DNA from: Bryum argenteum
Taxonomy: Eukaryota > Streptophyta > Bryopsida > Bryales > Bryaceae
Assembly: GCA_037043015.1 (NCBI GenBank)
Contig: CM073326.1
Location: 992,001 to 1,056,000, forward strand
Reading direction: 5' to 3'
Length of the DNA stretch: 64,000 nucleotides
The notes beneath the pieces were generated by a model. That model did no database searches, had not been told where the DNA came from, and saw nothing but the letters and a program-made list of their open reading frames with translations. A program made the position numbers and the translations under genes. This document shows, piece after piece, positions 45,207 to 57,480 of this stretch. The number at the start of each line of letters is the position of its first letter. Within the stretch, counting starts at the first letter, position 1.

Positions 45207-45415
45207 CCTCAAAACCTTTTGGAGGGATACCATATTGGGTATCTCTAAGGCTCTAGTGGCTAGGCAAGAATTAGCATAGTGTTCACCCTGAGGGGTTAGT
45301 AGTCCATTAATGTAATGACCTTCAGGCACACATCTAAGGATAGGTTGAAAGAACACTCTGTTCACACCAACCTCTAAATAGGTTGGAGTTTTTCTTCTTC
45401 TAGATAATATGTTCA
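45207..45415 (+). mobile_element. 5'-truncated second SINE copy
   Basis: Repeats the body of the preceding SINE from CCTCAAAACCTTTTGG through GGATACCATATTGGGTATC to a GGTTGGAGTTTTTCTTC tail, without the tRNA-like head. It is diverged from the first copy. Confidence 0.5.
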
Positions 45416-46330
45416 ATAAGTGGTGTATTGAAATATATTTTCAAATATTATTGGAATTCCTTCAAGTGATGGTGTAAAATACTACATAATTCCTCTAACA
45501 AAATATGTAGTTAGCAATTTGAATCATTTCTGTGAACAGGGGGATTATGGGAAATCTAACGCACCTTATGGTTTTTGAATCGGGCACTGAAAACACCGAT
45601 GTGAATCCTACACACTGTGTGGTTTTCAAATCGGATCATTTTTGGGTTCACCTGAAATTTTTTGAAGTTTTCAATAAAATTGCATTGAAGACATAAAAGT
45701 AGACCTGGCTGTAGTGTGGGGGTCAAGGTATTCTCTATTCTCCGGAATAGCTCATTTTCAAAACTCTCTTTCCTTTCAACACTTGCACCAACACAAATTG
45801 CTTCTTTTTCGTTTGCGATTCTTTTTGCTTGTTACGTGAAGTTCTTCGTACAAACGGCACGTCAGCCTAATCCACTCGAGATCCACTCGAGATGAATCTG
45901 AGTAAGAACTCCATACACATTTGAAACAGCTGGCTTGGTAATTTACGAATCTAAAGTACAGTACAGACCCTGTCACTTGTAGCCACTTCAGGTATGAAAC
46001 ATGACCGCAGCACATCAGGCTCCTACACAAGCAGCATTCGCAACAATCTGCTCCATCCCAACATATAAATATATATATCTGTAGAAGGATCGTGCCACTG
46101 GGATACTAGGCTTGGATCTTCGCTTGTCAGAACTTCCACTCTGTCCAAGCCAGGACTCTGATTCGTCCTAATCATGGGCTGAGCAGCGGTGGCATTTAAG
46201 GATACACATATCTACGTGTGCTGCAACGTCGGTGCGGAACTCTCTCACGTTTGGCCGTATTTCGCGATCTCTCAATACATGCTGGTTGTACTTCTCCAGA
46301 CTTTTCCCATGAAATTGAACAAGGGAAATA
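45416..46330. other. Intergenic and 3' flank of the ARM/TPR gene
   Basis: No gene recognised. The part nearest 46330 should be the 3' UTR of the minus-strand gene. Confidence 0.45.
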
Positions 46331-49300
46331 TTAGTACGATGCATTTTCATATTGCGGACCTAGGAGGTCTCGAAGAGTTATTCCCTTAAACACAGGGTGA
46401 TTCCGTGTGCTCAGCCGCTTCTCCCCAGTCTTCGACTCCCGCCCTGCTTCCTCGTTGTAGACTGTGTCCTTGAGGTCAGCTGCAATATCTTCACTCTCGC
46501 TTGCAGTCTCCCACTCCGATTCGCCATCTCCATCATCCTCGATCTCTTCAGCCTCCAGTTCTTCCTCCGAATCCACACCACCACTCTCGTCATATTGAAT
46601 GTCCCCATGTTTGACAGCAGCATCCTTGAATAGCCAGGATGCTTGCATCTGCTTCTTCACAAGGCGCTCCACATAATCGGGCACTTTGTTACCCGACTTT
46701 AAATCAGATTCAGTTGCCGATTGCTGGGAGCACTCATTTATGAACATGATTGCATCCAAAAGGCTTTCCTTGTGTAAAGACAGCAGCTCGTATGCCTATA
46801 TGAACAGAAAGCGGTCAGCAGTGTTACGTTCAGTACGCCAATAATCAAGCATCTGAACATTCTCTCCTATAGATTGAATTCAATGTAGAAGGGCTGCCTG
46901 ACAGGAACGTAGGATAAGCCGACGATTGAGACAAAGCCAGCACAACGAAGTAGAGTAAGTTGGAAACAGGAGCCCGTCTATTATCATCACTGCTGTAGGA
47001 AACCAAGGGGAGAAATAGTAAATAATATACCTGAGCTCTTCTCCACAAACTTCTGCTGTGGCGGTTGACTGGATTGTGAATCGATAAAGCTCGAGTGGTG
47101 TCACTTATAGCTCCTTCCGCATTATGAAGAAGCAGGTGACATTGAGCCCGGTTACTATGTAGCACAACCCTCTCCTTCTTGGCTCTCACGGGACACAGTG
47201 ACAGTGCCTCGCTGTACTTCGCTGCAGCACCACTGATGTCACCAGCTGAAAATTTGGAGTTGCCTTCTAACTTAACAACAAGAGCCGCAGCTTGCTTAAT
47301 TTGTAGGTCCTCCTTTGGCACAGTTCTTTCCCACTTGGTTTTCTTCCGTAGTGATGCAAACTCATCCAGCAACTGCCTTGTCCTTGTTGAGACATGTGCT
47401 GCTACCGTCGGGGAAGGATGAGAGATGTAGTCTTCCAGCAGCACACTCGTTAAGACCTCCCCCAAGCGCTTGTGCTCTCCAAGACTTGGTAGCTCTGCTA
47501 AGTCTACCAGAGCAACTGCAGCTTTGTCCAACACCTACCAGCTCAAGTGTAAGAAGGACGATAACATGTTCTAATTAAAACTTGACACACATGATATAGA
47601 GTGAACTGAACAACTTTGAGCCGATAGTGTCATTTAAGGGACAGAAACGAGGAGAGAGTAGAACAAATAGGAACATAATGGCGGTGAAACCAAGAGTGAG
47701 CAGCCAGATTGTGGAGCTAGACCTACACCCCGGCCCAACGATTTCATTTACTCATTCCTGATTATTGGTAACGCTTCCAATGTAATAGACTGTAATGAAC
47801 CTACAATACCGATATTGAAGTGAACCAGCTTCTGAGCTTAAGAGAATATAGTCCGTTAACCCAAAAAAGAATAAAAATTAAATTGACGGTATTAATATGG
47901 TAGACTATTCACCTTCAGCCGGGTATTTGGATCCTGGAGCAACCACACCAGACAATCGACTGCCATGTATTGCCAATCGTCCGATGATCTTGCGATGTTG
48001 CATAGAGCCTCAATTATACCAGAACACTCAGCTACCGGAATCCTTCCCAGTCTCTGGTGACATATTGTGCGCAAAACGCCTACACCTGCAGGTGAGTTCT
48101 CATTGACAAGCCCTCCCCACATACATGGGAGCTGTTCTAAAAAATCTGTCTGACAAATGGTTGGCAGAAAGTCTTCCTTGAACGCAAAACAGTTGATAAG
48201 TTGTAGTGACCAGCACTGCAACTGGCTAGCCCATTCCTCTGCCTTTCGTGACTCCATTTCGAGTCCACCCATTCCTCGTGTCAGAAGGTCACAATGGTAA
48301 CTCATGCGCTTGTCCACAAATTGCAAAAAGTGCGTGTAGACAATCTCGAGTGCATCGATTGCCAGCTGAATGGAGAGCTCCAGTATGTCCCGATGGGCAG
48401 CTACAGCTGGAAATGTGCTATCGTAGGTGGCCAAGTGACCGAGCGCCCGGACTGCTACTCGCTGCTCGACCCAGGTAAGGCGCCCCCTCAAAAGCTCCAC
48501 CAGCGCAGGGATCACACCTGTAAGCACCAAGCACCATATTCAACCAGTGGCATGGTGACGCTCAAAAATGCCAACCATGATATTTACGACCGCATGAAAC
48601 CAGAAGTATACCAGCGTATATCCACAGAGAACCCAACAATCAGATTACAAACGCAGGCCTCGTCGTTCCAACCTCTCTTAAGTCGACCCTCAACTTCTCA
48701 ACCTGATAACAAGCAATACGCCGAGAGCTTCAGCAAGCCCGGTAACTGCATCCGTGGATAAGCCGACGCCAAAAAGCAACAAATGCAGAAGTAAATACCT
48801 GCCCGGACAGCTTGCCCTGCAAATTCTTCCATGTTCATGGTATAAGAGCCGATGATGTGCGCAGCATAATAGGGAATGTAAATATTTTGGTCCTGCGCTA
48901 ACCAATGCCGATCTTCAATGCCTTTCCAGATGAGCTGAGCCATGCACTCGAAAATCCCGAGTTCGATAAACTCCTGATCATTTGGATGTGCCATGGCGGT
49001 ATTCCAAAGCCCACTGATAGCAAGAACCTGAAAAGAGGATAAACAGTTCAAAAACTTTCGATCATCCTCGATCACAAGAGAAATTGTCACAGCCATCTCA
49101 ATGCCCATGCAGTGATGATAGACCCCGTAGACAGTCAATGCCAGCGCAGCAAGAGATTCAAGAGATTCAATCAATTACAACAAAGAAGTTGAGGTGTCCT
49201 AAAACAAACAAAAAAACTCCACAACAACAAGATCTATGAGAGATTGGTGTCTTGCGGCGTACCTGACCATCTTCGTTCTGTGATGGCAACTCCTTGAAAA

Positions 49301-49397
49301 ATTTGGCAACATTAGCTCGCCGCTTAGAAGGATTGGTCTCTTTCATAACACAGAAAAAGCAGCCCGGATAAGGGCAATCGGGCGCATGTCTCTCCAT
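46331..49397 (-). CDS. Plant ARM-repeat/TPR protein, complete, 5 exons, 645 aa
   Basis: Exons on the minus strand: 49397-49263, 49027-48799, 48517-47913, 47534-47031, 46795-46331. All four introns are short (235-378 bp) GT-AG and the lengths sum to 646 codons including the stop. The N-terminus starts MERHAPDCPYPGCFFC, followed by an alpha-helical armadillo-like region (for example a GLWNTAMAHP segment, and RGRLTWVEQRVAVRALGHLA). From about residue 415 come TPR-like helices (KQAAALVVKLEGNSKFSAGD, then YSEAL...NRAQCHLLLHNAEGAI). The C-terminus is acidic (Glu/Asp-rich). This matches from memory a conserved plant-only family present as one or few copies; its biochemical role is not established, and the domains suggest protein-protein scaffolding. 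Upstream ATG-like frames before exon 2 are intronic: the acceptor at 49028 gives the conserved junction. Confidence 0.9.
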
Positions 49398-50665
49398 CTT
49401 GAAATAATTTTATATCAAAGCTCTGGAGCTGCATCCATAAACCATCACAAGCTCCGGATCATGTCCAGAGTCCACATGCAAAATGAACGCACAACGCACA
49501 ACTGCTTAATGAAACATACGAGAGGACGAAATGGGCTTGCAATGCCTGTCCAACGCATAGCCTGAGAAAGGAGCAGCAGAAAAATTCCGTACACCCGAAC
49601 CTCAATTCGGGACAGTTGAAAACGATCATGGCCATGGTCAAAGCATTATTCAGAAAACCTTGAAAATCTCAATAATGACTTCGCCTCGTTTTCTATTACA
49701 GTTTAACAATATTGGAAAAAGTATTAAATTCTTACAAGGGTAGCAGCAGGAACGAGAGAAAAGGTGCAAAGGGATCTGATACCCGACAATGCCGACTAGG
49801 TCGCGAGACTCCCGATTCAAATATCTCTCCGAAACATGATTAGAACCACCGCAAACAACGGGGCGACGCTGATCCCTGGCTTCAGACCTGTACTTAATCG
49901 GCACTACGTAGAGCAAAGATTGTTCAGATTGCAAAGAAAACATCGGCAATCCCCGGTAGATCGGGACTGATGATCAACGCAACAAATCCGGAACCGGAGT
50001 CCCAAGCTATGATATCATCCGGAGCTGGAAGGGGGCTAGGGGCATAGGGAAAGCGGATGACGGGTTGAGGGTGAGCTTTCCCAGGATAGAAAGCTCGGCA
50101 GCCCTAAAACAGAAGGAAGAGCACCTTTCTCCGTTCGGACCACCACTTCCACCGGCAGTGAGCAACTTCCACTGAAAAATGGAGGTGTCACTTAAGAGAA
50201 TGCTATGCTCCACTGAAATCCAGCTCCCAGAGGTAAATCACGTGGCTTAGGTAATGGGACACCTGCGGCCAGCATAAAGCGTAACCCTAGGGGTAGGTGG
50301 AAACTGTAAGACATGGCGGAGAAACTCTAGAAGGGACAAGATGGCAAAGCAGGAATTGCAACAGATAGATAGGGTCCCGTCTCTTGTTTCTCTACATAGT
50401 ATTATCCTTCAAAAACGTAAAGCCCGAGAATGTCACAGGAGCCCTGGTCCAAGACGGTCATGGTGTTTGTCGAACCTGATCACGGCTGAAGCGCCAAACA
50501 GCAAAGCCAGAAAATGATGACCTATCGTACGCGACGTATTGTGGGGCCGTTCCCGCAGCATAGCATGGATTAACTTACCGAAGAGAGCGACGATGGGCTG
50601 ATCTCCCACGGCAAGCAACGCGGAGCAAACCGGAAAACGGAATCCCCGGGTCCTAATGAGGGCAC
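49398..50665 (-). promoter_or_regulatory. 5' UTR and promoter region of the ARM/TPR gene
   Basis: GC-balanced, low-repeat sequence that ends abruptly at about 50665, where AT-rich repeat-bearing DNA begins. A TTATTTCAAG sequence directly before the ATG could be the acceptor of a leader intron. No single core promoter could be picked with confidence. Confidence 0.4.
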
Positions 50666-51369
50666 ACATACATAGTCAAACATGAACTTTTTTCTAAATT
50701 GCATCTTTACACAAACCCTTGCATATTCTCAAAATTTTATCATAATTCCAATTCATATGATGATGCCCAATTTGGTGCTCAATTTATTTTTCTATATATT
50801 CATAAAGTCTTGATTGAACTTTGTATAGTGTATGATTGTATAAATTCAAGCGTAGAAAGATCCAATTTCTTTTTACTTTAAGATCTCAATTTTTTTATTA
50901 AAATGAAGATAGCATGTATAGTATTTACAAGGTCCAACATGTACTAGCAAAATAGAAGGTCATGAACACTACTACGCCTATTAATAAGCACCTCAATTTC
51001 CCTTATTTATGCGCTTGAAACACATTTTAGTCTAGAAAAGAGTAGCACACATTCTATACCTAATATTATGCCTATTTTTTAAAGAGATACACTACAAGTA
51101 GTTGGTCGTCTCTTTTGATAAGAACTTGACAAAATACTGTTAATTGTCTTGTCAATATGCAACTTGATTTGGTCACATAATTGACACACTTTACTCATTT
51201 TGGCATCAATTCGGATATCAATACACATAGGATACACATGCCCCGTTCCTCAAAGCCACACTCGATTTACTTTGCCATGTCATCATTTGCATCTTAGTGG
51301 AATCTTGGAAATGGTGGTGTGGTGATGATGCAAGCAAAATTAAGAAACTAAGGTCTTCGGATGAATGCC
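50666..51369. other. Intergenic, no gene seen
   Basis: AT-rich; nothing recognised. Confidence 0.4.
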
Positions 51370-51759
51370 GTCTACGGCGTCGAATAACAAACAAAGACAT
51401 GCTTCATGTGCATTTTCGTCAGGATGACGACGCAGAAAGCAAAACGTGGGTGTTGCGACAGATTCCTTGTTAAAACTGCAGCGTTGATTTTGGAAGAGCC
51501 GTCGAGACGATAAAAAACGAGGATGCAGTTCTCCGAGTAGCTCCCCTTCGGAGCCATTGGAATGTCCTCTTCTTTGGATTCAATGCTTGAATACACGTGT
51601 TTCATTGAAAGAAATCACTCCCAACAATTGGACAGTGAAACATCTTAAATTCACGACAGCACCGGTAATGCTGCAATGAAAATCGTACCAGAATTCATAC
51701 TGTTGTAGGAAGCTTGACTTGGCTGATTGAGAAGGCGGGCCTGACACAGTCAAAATTCA
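51370..51759 (-). other. Unrecognised minus-strand open frame downstream of the RPS23 pseudogene
   Basis: A 77-codon ATG frame (51605-51372, minus) is more GC-rich than its flanks. Its product is not recognised. It may be part of the same retrocopied or chimeric block as the pseudogene. Confidence 0.25.
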
Positions 51760-51990
51760 GAATGCAGGCACATTCATGACGTCCGATAATGCAAAGCGTG
51801 TCCCTTACAACCGTATCCAACAATCAGAACTTCATCGTTCAATCTCCTCGATGTAGTTCAGGCAACCATCGTTGGGCACGAATGCCGCAATCTTCTTTCC
51901 ATTCTTAATAAGTTGCATCTTGACGCAATTACGACAACATTTGGCTGCTTCGCCTTCATACGACTACCACCACCAAGGGAACATCCGCCT
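51760..51990 (-). pseudogene. RPS23: Ribosomal protein S23 (uS12) retropseudogene fragment
   Basis: On the minus strand, 51918-51844 encode [20 protein letters not shown] and continue NYIEE, a diagnostic block of eukaryotic uS12. Upstream is a degraded KQPNSAIRK-like stretch. Downstream a 4-base insertion shifts the frame before the NDEVLI-like segment, and the rest decays. No intron interrupts the block, so it looks like a processed copy. The functional protein shapes the 40S decoding centre; this copy cannot. Confidence 0.85.
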
Positions 51991-52028
51991 TACCTCGCCA
52001 ACAAATTCCTCGAAGATTCCATCCAGCA

Positions 52029-52437
52029 CACTAGTAGAAAATGGCACTAAAAGTGAGGGTTGTAAAGACTTGTCCGGAATGAAACAGAGTCCTTGCTCTA
52101 ATTCTATTTCTAATGACATCAATATAAATTATTATATTTGTCACTTTTTCTTGGATTTTTTTGTTGTGATTAGCATGCTACAGCCAACTGGATTAATCAA
52201 AAATTCAAGAAAAAGTGACATTTGTAATAATTAATTTCTGATGTCACTAGAAGCGGATTCAAGACGGGCTCTCTATGTTCTTACGAACAAGTCATTACAA
52301 ATTGTTAACTAGGAGTTGATTGAACTTTCCATAAATATTCAAAATGACATAATACAAGTGTATCGAGTAGCACATGTCAATTTAGACAATTCACTGTCAA
52401 CTTTTGGTCGTTTGTGTACACCTATTTCCTTGTAGTG
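52029..52437. mobile_element. CACTA-type foldback element (409 bp)
   Basis: It starts CACTAGTAGAAAAT and ends ATTTCCTTGTAGTG, imperfect CACTA-type inverted ends. The flanking triplets are GCA and ACA, a near target duplication. Inside, TTTGTCACTTTTTCTTGGAT and its inverse (AAGAAAAAGTGACATTTG) form a hairpin. No ORF related to transposase. Confidence 0.55.
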
Positions 52438-53520
52438 ACAAGAATTGAGCTAGTTTCTTTTCATTTTTAGCGTGTCCAATGGTGCCGAGTATATACAAGA
52501 ACAATTTGAGTTCAATTAAGTTACCTCCTTTTTATTCTAGTGTCTATGAAGTATACATGAACGTATACACGTCTATATTTATTTATTTTAAAATAGAATA
52601 TAAAGTTGTAGTATAGTCCCCCAAGATAGTTCTATCAATGGCCAAGAGAGTTCTACAACCCCATGTCATATTACTATTGACCTATTGAAAGCACTATAAC
52701 ACTTTTCTTCAACCCTTCTCAAACATAAGATAGATGCAATATGGTTTTAGTTTTAGTATCATTTGCGCAAAACACTCATTCTCCTGTAAACATTCCTACA
52801 ACCACTTCACTTTGTCACAAAACCTTATTTGAAAGTTCTTTCCAAGTCGACCACTAATTTTTTGCAATTCCTCATTCATCACGTATGCCTTCTACAACCA
52901 TGACCTCTACTCGTTTCTAAATTAGGACAACACAAATGCTATAGTGGGTGCGTTCTACTCCCTTGACCTTCTTGCTACCTCTTCCATCTCACAAGCCGCT
53001 ACCCTTGGGAGATCCAACCTTACTATCAACTCAATTGCTTTTGTAATTTTCGCACCAGAAGCTTGGAATCCGAAAGACTAGAGATTCAAGACACCTCTAC
53101 ATAGTGTGAAAGAACCATGAGTACCGTGTCCGCGTAATAATGCTGAGAAAAGCCACGTGATGTACAGAAGGTTTCGAAGTCTTAACGCAGAGGTGATCCC
53201 TTTGATACCCTTACATTGTTGTTGTCTTGTATCCTCTAGAGACATGGATCTCTACCAGCTAGTTAGAAAATCCTACATACGCGGCTCTCTCTCCTTTATC
53301 TGAACAAGTAGCAAGACAAGCCTTCCAATTCTTTCAAAAGATAAAATAATATAATGGTTGAGTATATAGGTTGTAGGCACTGCTAGAAAATCGGGGTCCT
53401 TGTTATAGAATTTTATAATTTTTTTTAATAATAAATGTACCATGTGACTAGGTGCTCCCGTGACTTAACATAGTTTGAACAATGATGAGTCTTATATTGA
53501 TTCTTTGCTAGCTACACTAC
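52438..53520. other. Intergenic, no gene seen
   Basis: AT-rich with short ORFs; nothing recognised. Confidence 0.4.
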
Positions 53521-53524
53521 TTAA

Positions 53525-53750
53525 CCCCTAAACGTCCTTGGGATATTTTTGGTCAAAAACTTATTTTTGAGAAAAATGTTGTAGATGAATATTATGATAA
53601 GCTATTTAGATATGAATGGTACAAACTTGTTATAGACTTGTTGTAAATCATGTGGGTCTAAACTTGACTCATAAGATTACTTCCAACTACAAATGTGTTA
53701 GAATGCATCTAAATATTACCCTTATATAAAATAAATTCATAAAAGACATC
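53525..53750 (-). mobile_element. Truncated F1 TTAA element
   Basis: Begins TTAA|CCCCTAAACGTCCTTGGG (TTAA at 53521-53524), like the inverted F1 copy at 43458. It jumps to internal F1 sequence (TTCCAACTACAAATGTGTTA) and stops without a right terminus. Confidence 0.65.
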
Positions 53751-53813
53751 ATTGTGCACATTTAGAAACAAAGAGTTGGAGAAGATCAAAGCGTAAGCGT
53801 AAGGAGACAATGT

Positions 53814-53880
53814 AAGGCGGAGTGTTGAGAGGTTTGATGAAGGCGGAGTGTTGAGAGGTTTGATGAAGGCGGAGTGTTGT
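53814..53880 (+). repeat. 26-bp tandem repeat, about 2.5 copies
   Basis: Units AAGGCGGAGTGTTGAGAG plus GTTTGATG start at 53814, 53840 and 53866; the first two are identical and the third is partial. Confidence 0.85.
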
Positions 53881-54960
53881 GTGGACGCCAAGGATCTACC
53901 TTGAATGTTGTCAAGAACACATTTGATGTGAACGGTTATAGACGCTAGAGTAGGAGGGAAGAGGAGACATAGTTGTTTGGTCCCGAAAATAATAGATCCC
54001 ACATCTATAACTTTAGGTCTGACTTCCAAGGCTGGAAATTTGAGTAAACTACAGTACGGAGCAGAGCGCATACTTTGAAGCAGTCTAACTCCGACCTCAA
54101 CCCACACCTGCACCAACAATTGACACTTTAAAGACAATCTATACTTCAAATTTTTCTACACACTCTAGCTTCACTCCGTTCCTCAAGCACTCACAATACT
54201 ATTCCACCCAAAGGTCGCACGACCATTTAGCTCTCCCCTCTATCTTCAGCAAAGTGCACCATACGCCAAGCTGCCCCATTGCCTTGTTGCTTAGCAAATA
54301 CATGAACAACAGCAAGCGCAAACAAATCCTCAAGAGGTATGCAACTACTCCTCTCTGTATTTGCAATCAAAATCTCCCATTTCTTTTTGTTTATATCTAA
54401 ATCATACAAATGATCACACCTTGTGTAATGTTTGAGAGATGTATGCTTCCAAGAGGGGTAAAATATTCATCTCCAAGACTAAGATATTATAAAACAATAT
54501 TCTATCGCTACAATCCCAACACATTGACCACATTGTATTCATCTACATTCTACATCTATTTATCAATACCTAACCTTTCCATGCTTGAATTATCACACTA
54601 GGATGACAAGTAATCACAAGAACTCTCAAACGGCTCCTTTAGTACCTGACATTAAAATGGAAGATGTCATGACTGACAACAAGCGCACAACGCTTGAGCA
54701 TGTCAAACCTTGTTCTCCTAGAATTAGTTAGTTAGCATTTTAGGGTTGGTTAGGTCTAAATTTTTTAGCTATAAAAGAGAGTGTGATCTTACGGTTCTCT
54801 TCAGTCTTAGGATGATGAGAGGGGAAGGGCTTGTAGGCTACCTCCTAACTAGACCTAGTAACCGGATAGGAACCGGACACAGACCTCAACCCTTATGACT
54901 TAGACTGGTACGGTTCCAAACGGGCTACATTTACTAGCGTCAATTTCTCTACAGTTTATA
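53881..54960. other. Intergenic, possible decayed LTR
   Basis: Short ORFs only. Around 54720-54960 a TAGCTATAAAAGAGAGTGTG promoter-like stretch followed by GC-richer sequence has the look of an LTR, but no partner copy was found in the window. Confidence 0.3.
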
Positions 54961-57480
54961 CTCTATACTCCTTTTTGCCGTTTGCGCTCCTGCGGCTGCA
55001 GAAGTTCGAGTTTCGAAGCTGATTGCAGATTCAGAAGAGAGCGACTTCCCCATAGTAGATAAAAGGGCGTGAGGGAGATGACAAGGGCAAAAAGACGAGT
55101 GTTGCTACCCATGCCTTTGGTCAAGTCAAACCCGCGCTGGCTCCAAGGAATGACGATCATCTCCAAGAAGGTGTTACACAAGGTGCTGGAGAATTCGATG
55201 AAGCATATTGACTTGATCAGAGACGTGAAGAACATGGGATGCGCCAGATTCACCAGAGTAGCTTAGGACGTTGCCAAATATGGTTTATTGCGTAAATTAG
55301 GCACAGTGGCGAGCAGAGGAGTCAGTGCGACGTTTTCCAATCACCTTGTCCGGGGGAAGTAGCAAAACTGGGATTTGCAGACGTAGACGGAGATTTACGG
55401 CCTTGACCATCACTTTCAAGGTCACAAACCCTCTAGAGGGGATAAGGAGCTAAGAAGGAAGTTCCTGACTCCCCTCATAAAGAGGAAAACATGCTCTACC
55501 TACCGGTACAGCAAACATGACACAAAAGCCACTACATTGCAAAAAATGCCTAACTTCAATATGTGTAACCACATAGAGAGGCCTTTATTTAGAAGAAAAA
55601 GATAAAATAGGAAGATCCACAATCTAAATCTGGATCTAGATTTGATTTGAGATCTGGATCTGGACATGGACCTCGATCTAGACCAAGATGCAAAGTACGA
55701 TGGAATGACAAGTCGGGTAGGTTAGATACGCCGGCAAGTCGGATCGATTTGTATAGGTCGTATCGACAGGTACTCCTAGGTCGGGTCGATATGTAAATGT
55801 CGAGTCGGCTAGTACTGTCGCGTCGACTAGTAGTGCCACATTTGGTATCAATTACTAATGGAACACAAGCAGTGTCAGGAATGGTACTGACTACTATGCA
55901 TGATAATATCTTATTAACATCCCCGAGCAATAAAAATGGCTACCGAATAGTCAAGTGCATCAACCAGAGCGAGCCTCACGTGCTACTTATTCTCACGTTC
56001 ATCCTCAGCCCGGATAAGCTAAACACCTACACCTTGAAGCTGGCAAAGGAGATACTAGAGTCTTAGGCCAAGAGAGGGAGTGCAAGTGGAGCCTCATTCT
56101 AGAGGACGTTCTTACCCAGGAGGTGGCCAAATTCGGCGGGGTTGAATCATGTCATCTTGTTTTTTTTCAGTACCACCTCTATGCAAAATTTGATTGTCTA
56201 ACAGGGGTTGAAATAGGCGAATACAAGAAGATGCTAAAAGAAGGACTCGAGACCCTCCCCACCTACGCGGATAGCTAGTTGGAACCGGATACCAATAAAG
56301 AGTAGGAAGTAGCGCCTTCAACCGGATAGGCGGGTTCCTCCTAGAGAGTAACGACACTTTGACCGGTGGAGAAAGGGGTACGCGAGAGAACTAACTAGCA
56401 GCCTGAGCAAGGAGCCCGATGGCAAACCGGAGTAGCGGGGTACACGTCCAAGCAGGGATTAGTCAGGGTGCACGGAGGAGGGTGTCCTCCTAATGGAGGG
56501 ACACTATATCAAAACGGAAAGAAAACAAACGACTCTCGAGGACATGGGAAACTGGTAAGAGAGGATCTGGAAGATGGAGGAGAAATACGGCTCTGATCTA
56601 GACGCACAGTTGGAGAAGGAGGAGAGGAATTAGAGAAGACCGGACTGGCAGGCAAAGCAGCATAGGAATTCTCCTCGGCGCTCCACGCCGCAATTCCAAA
56701 GGCAAATTTGAGTAGAAGCATATACCACCCATGAGTAAAGGAAACCGGATTTGGACGGTGCCTTACCCGTCCGAGAGCTCATTAGGGAGGAGGATCTTGT
56801 GGCACTGCCGGAAGAGCCGAGAGAGAGGCCTACACAAGTAACAAGGTCTTCTGGCAGAGCCCAACAAGAAGCTGAACCGGGTAGCAAAGCAGCCCAAGCT
56901 AGTAAAAAAAGGAAGAAAAAGGAGGTTACTGCCAACATTGATGGGCCAGCTAGAAAGACGAACCGGAAAAGGAATCCAGAGGAGGCTTCACCTCTACCCA
57001 AGAAGGATGAGGAGTTGAAGTTGGACAAGAAATTCCACCTACTTGCAGAGACCCTACGAAAGGGTAAGGCCAACCTATATCCGGTCCGGGAGGTAATCAA
57101 ACGCTTACGCACTCTCCAACAAACTTGCAATCCCATGTTGTATTCCGGGTTGGTGCAAGAACTACAAAAAGAGGTAGAGACTATGCGGAAAGAGAACCTT
57201 CTGGTGACCACCTCATATGAAGAGGGGACCCTCCCAATGCTAGAGGCGCAATGAGAAGTGGAGGAGGTCGTGCCACTATCCGGGAGTTGTCTTGCCTGGA
57301 GCGGGAAAGTTCCGAGAGCTAAGAGAGCTCTTCAAGCACTCTTTGGAATGGATGGAGAAGTGCAAAAGTATGCACCGCTTTGGGATGGATGAATGAATGA
57401 GCAGGAAGACAAGGTCTCTGCACAGGTGGTCTATAAGGTTGAAGAGTTCTCTAACTTGTTCAATCCCGTGCAACTCGACT
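54961..57480 (+). pseudogene. Broken retroelement-like coding region
   Basis: About 2.5 kb of markedly GC-richer sequence with several short plus-strand frames. The longest (56751-57254; no ATG at its start) is Lys/Glu-rich and predicts a coiled coil, with a RKGKANLYPVREVIKRLRTL stretch. Short repeats such as ACCGGATA recur. No RT, protease or integrase motif is visible. It may be a gag or accessory ORF remnant of an LTR element, or a dead host gene; not recognised. Confidence 0.3.

Noticed and set aside
49167-49397. Minus-strand frame extending past 49263 and another frame starting near 49174 as alternative exons of the ARM/TPR gene.
   Set aside because: The GT donor at 49262 and AG acceptor at 49028 rejoin the family's conserved junction in phase; the intervening sequence has stops in all frames.
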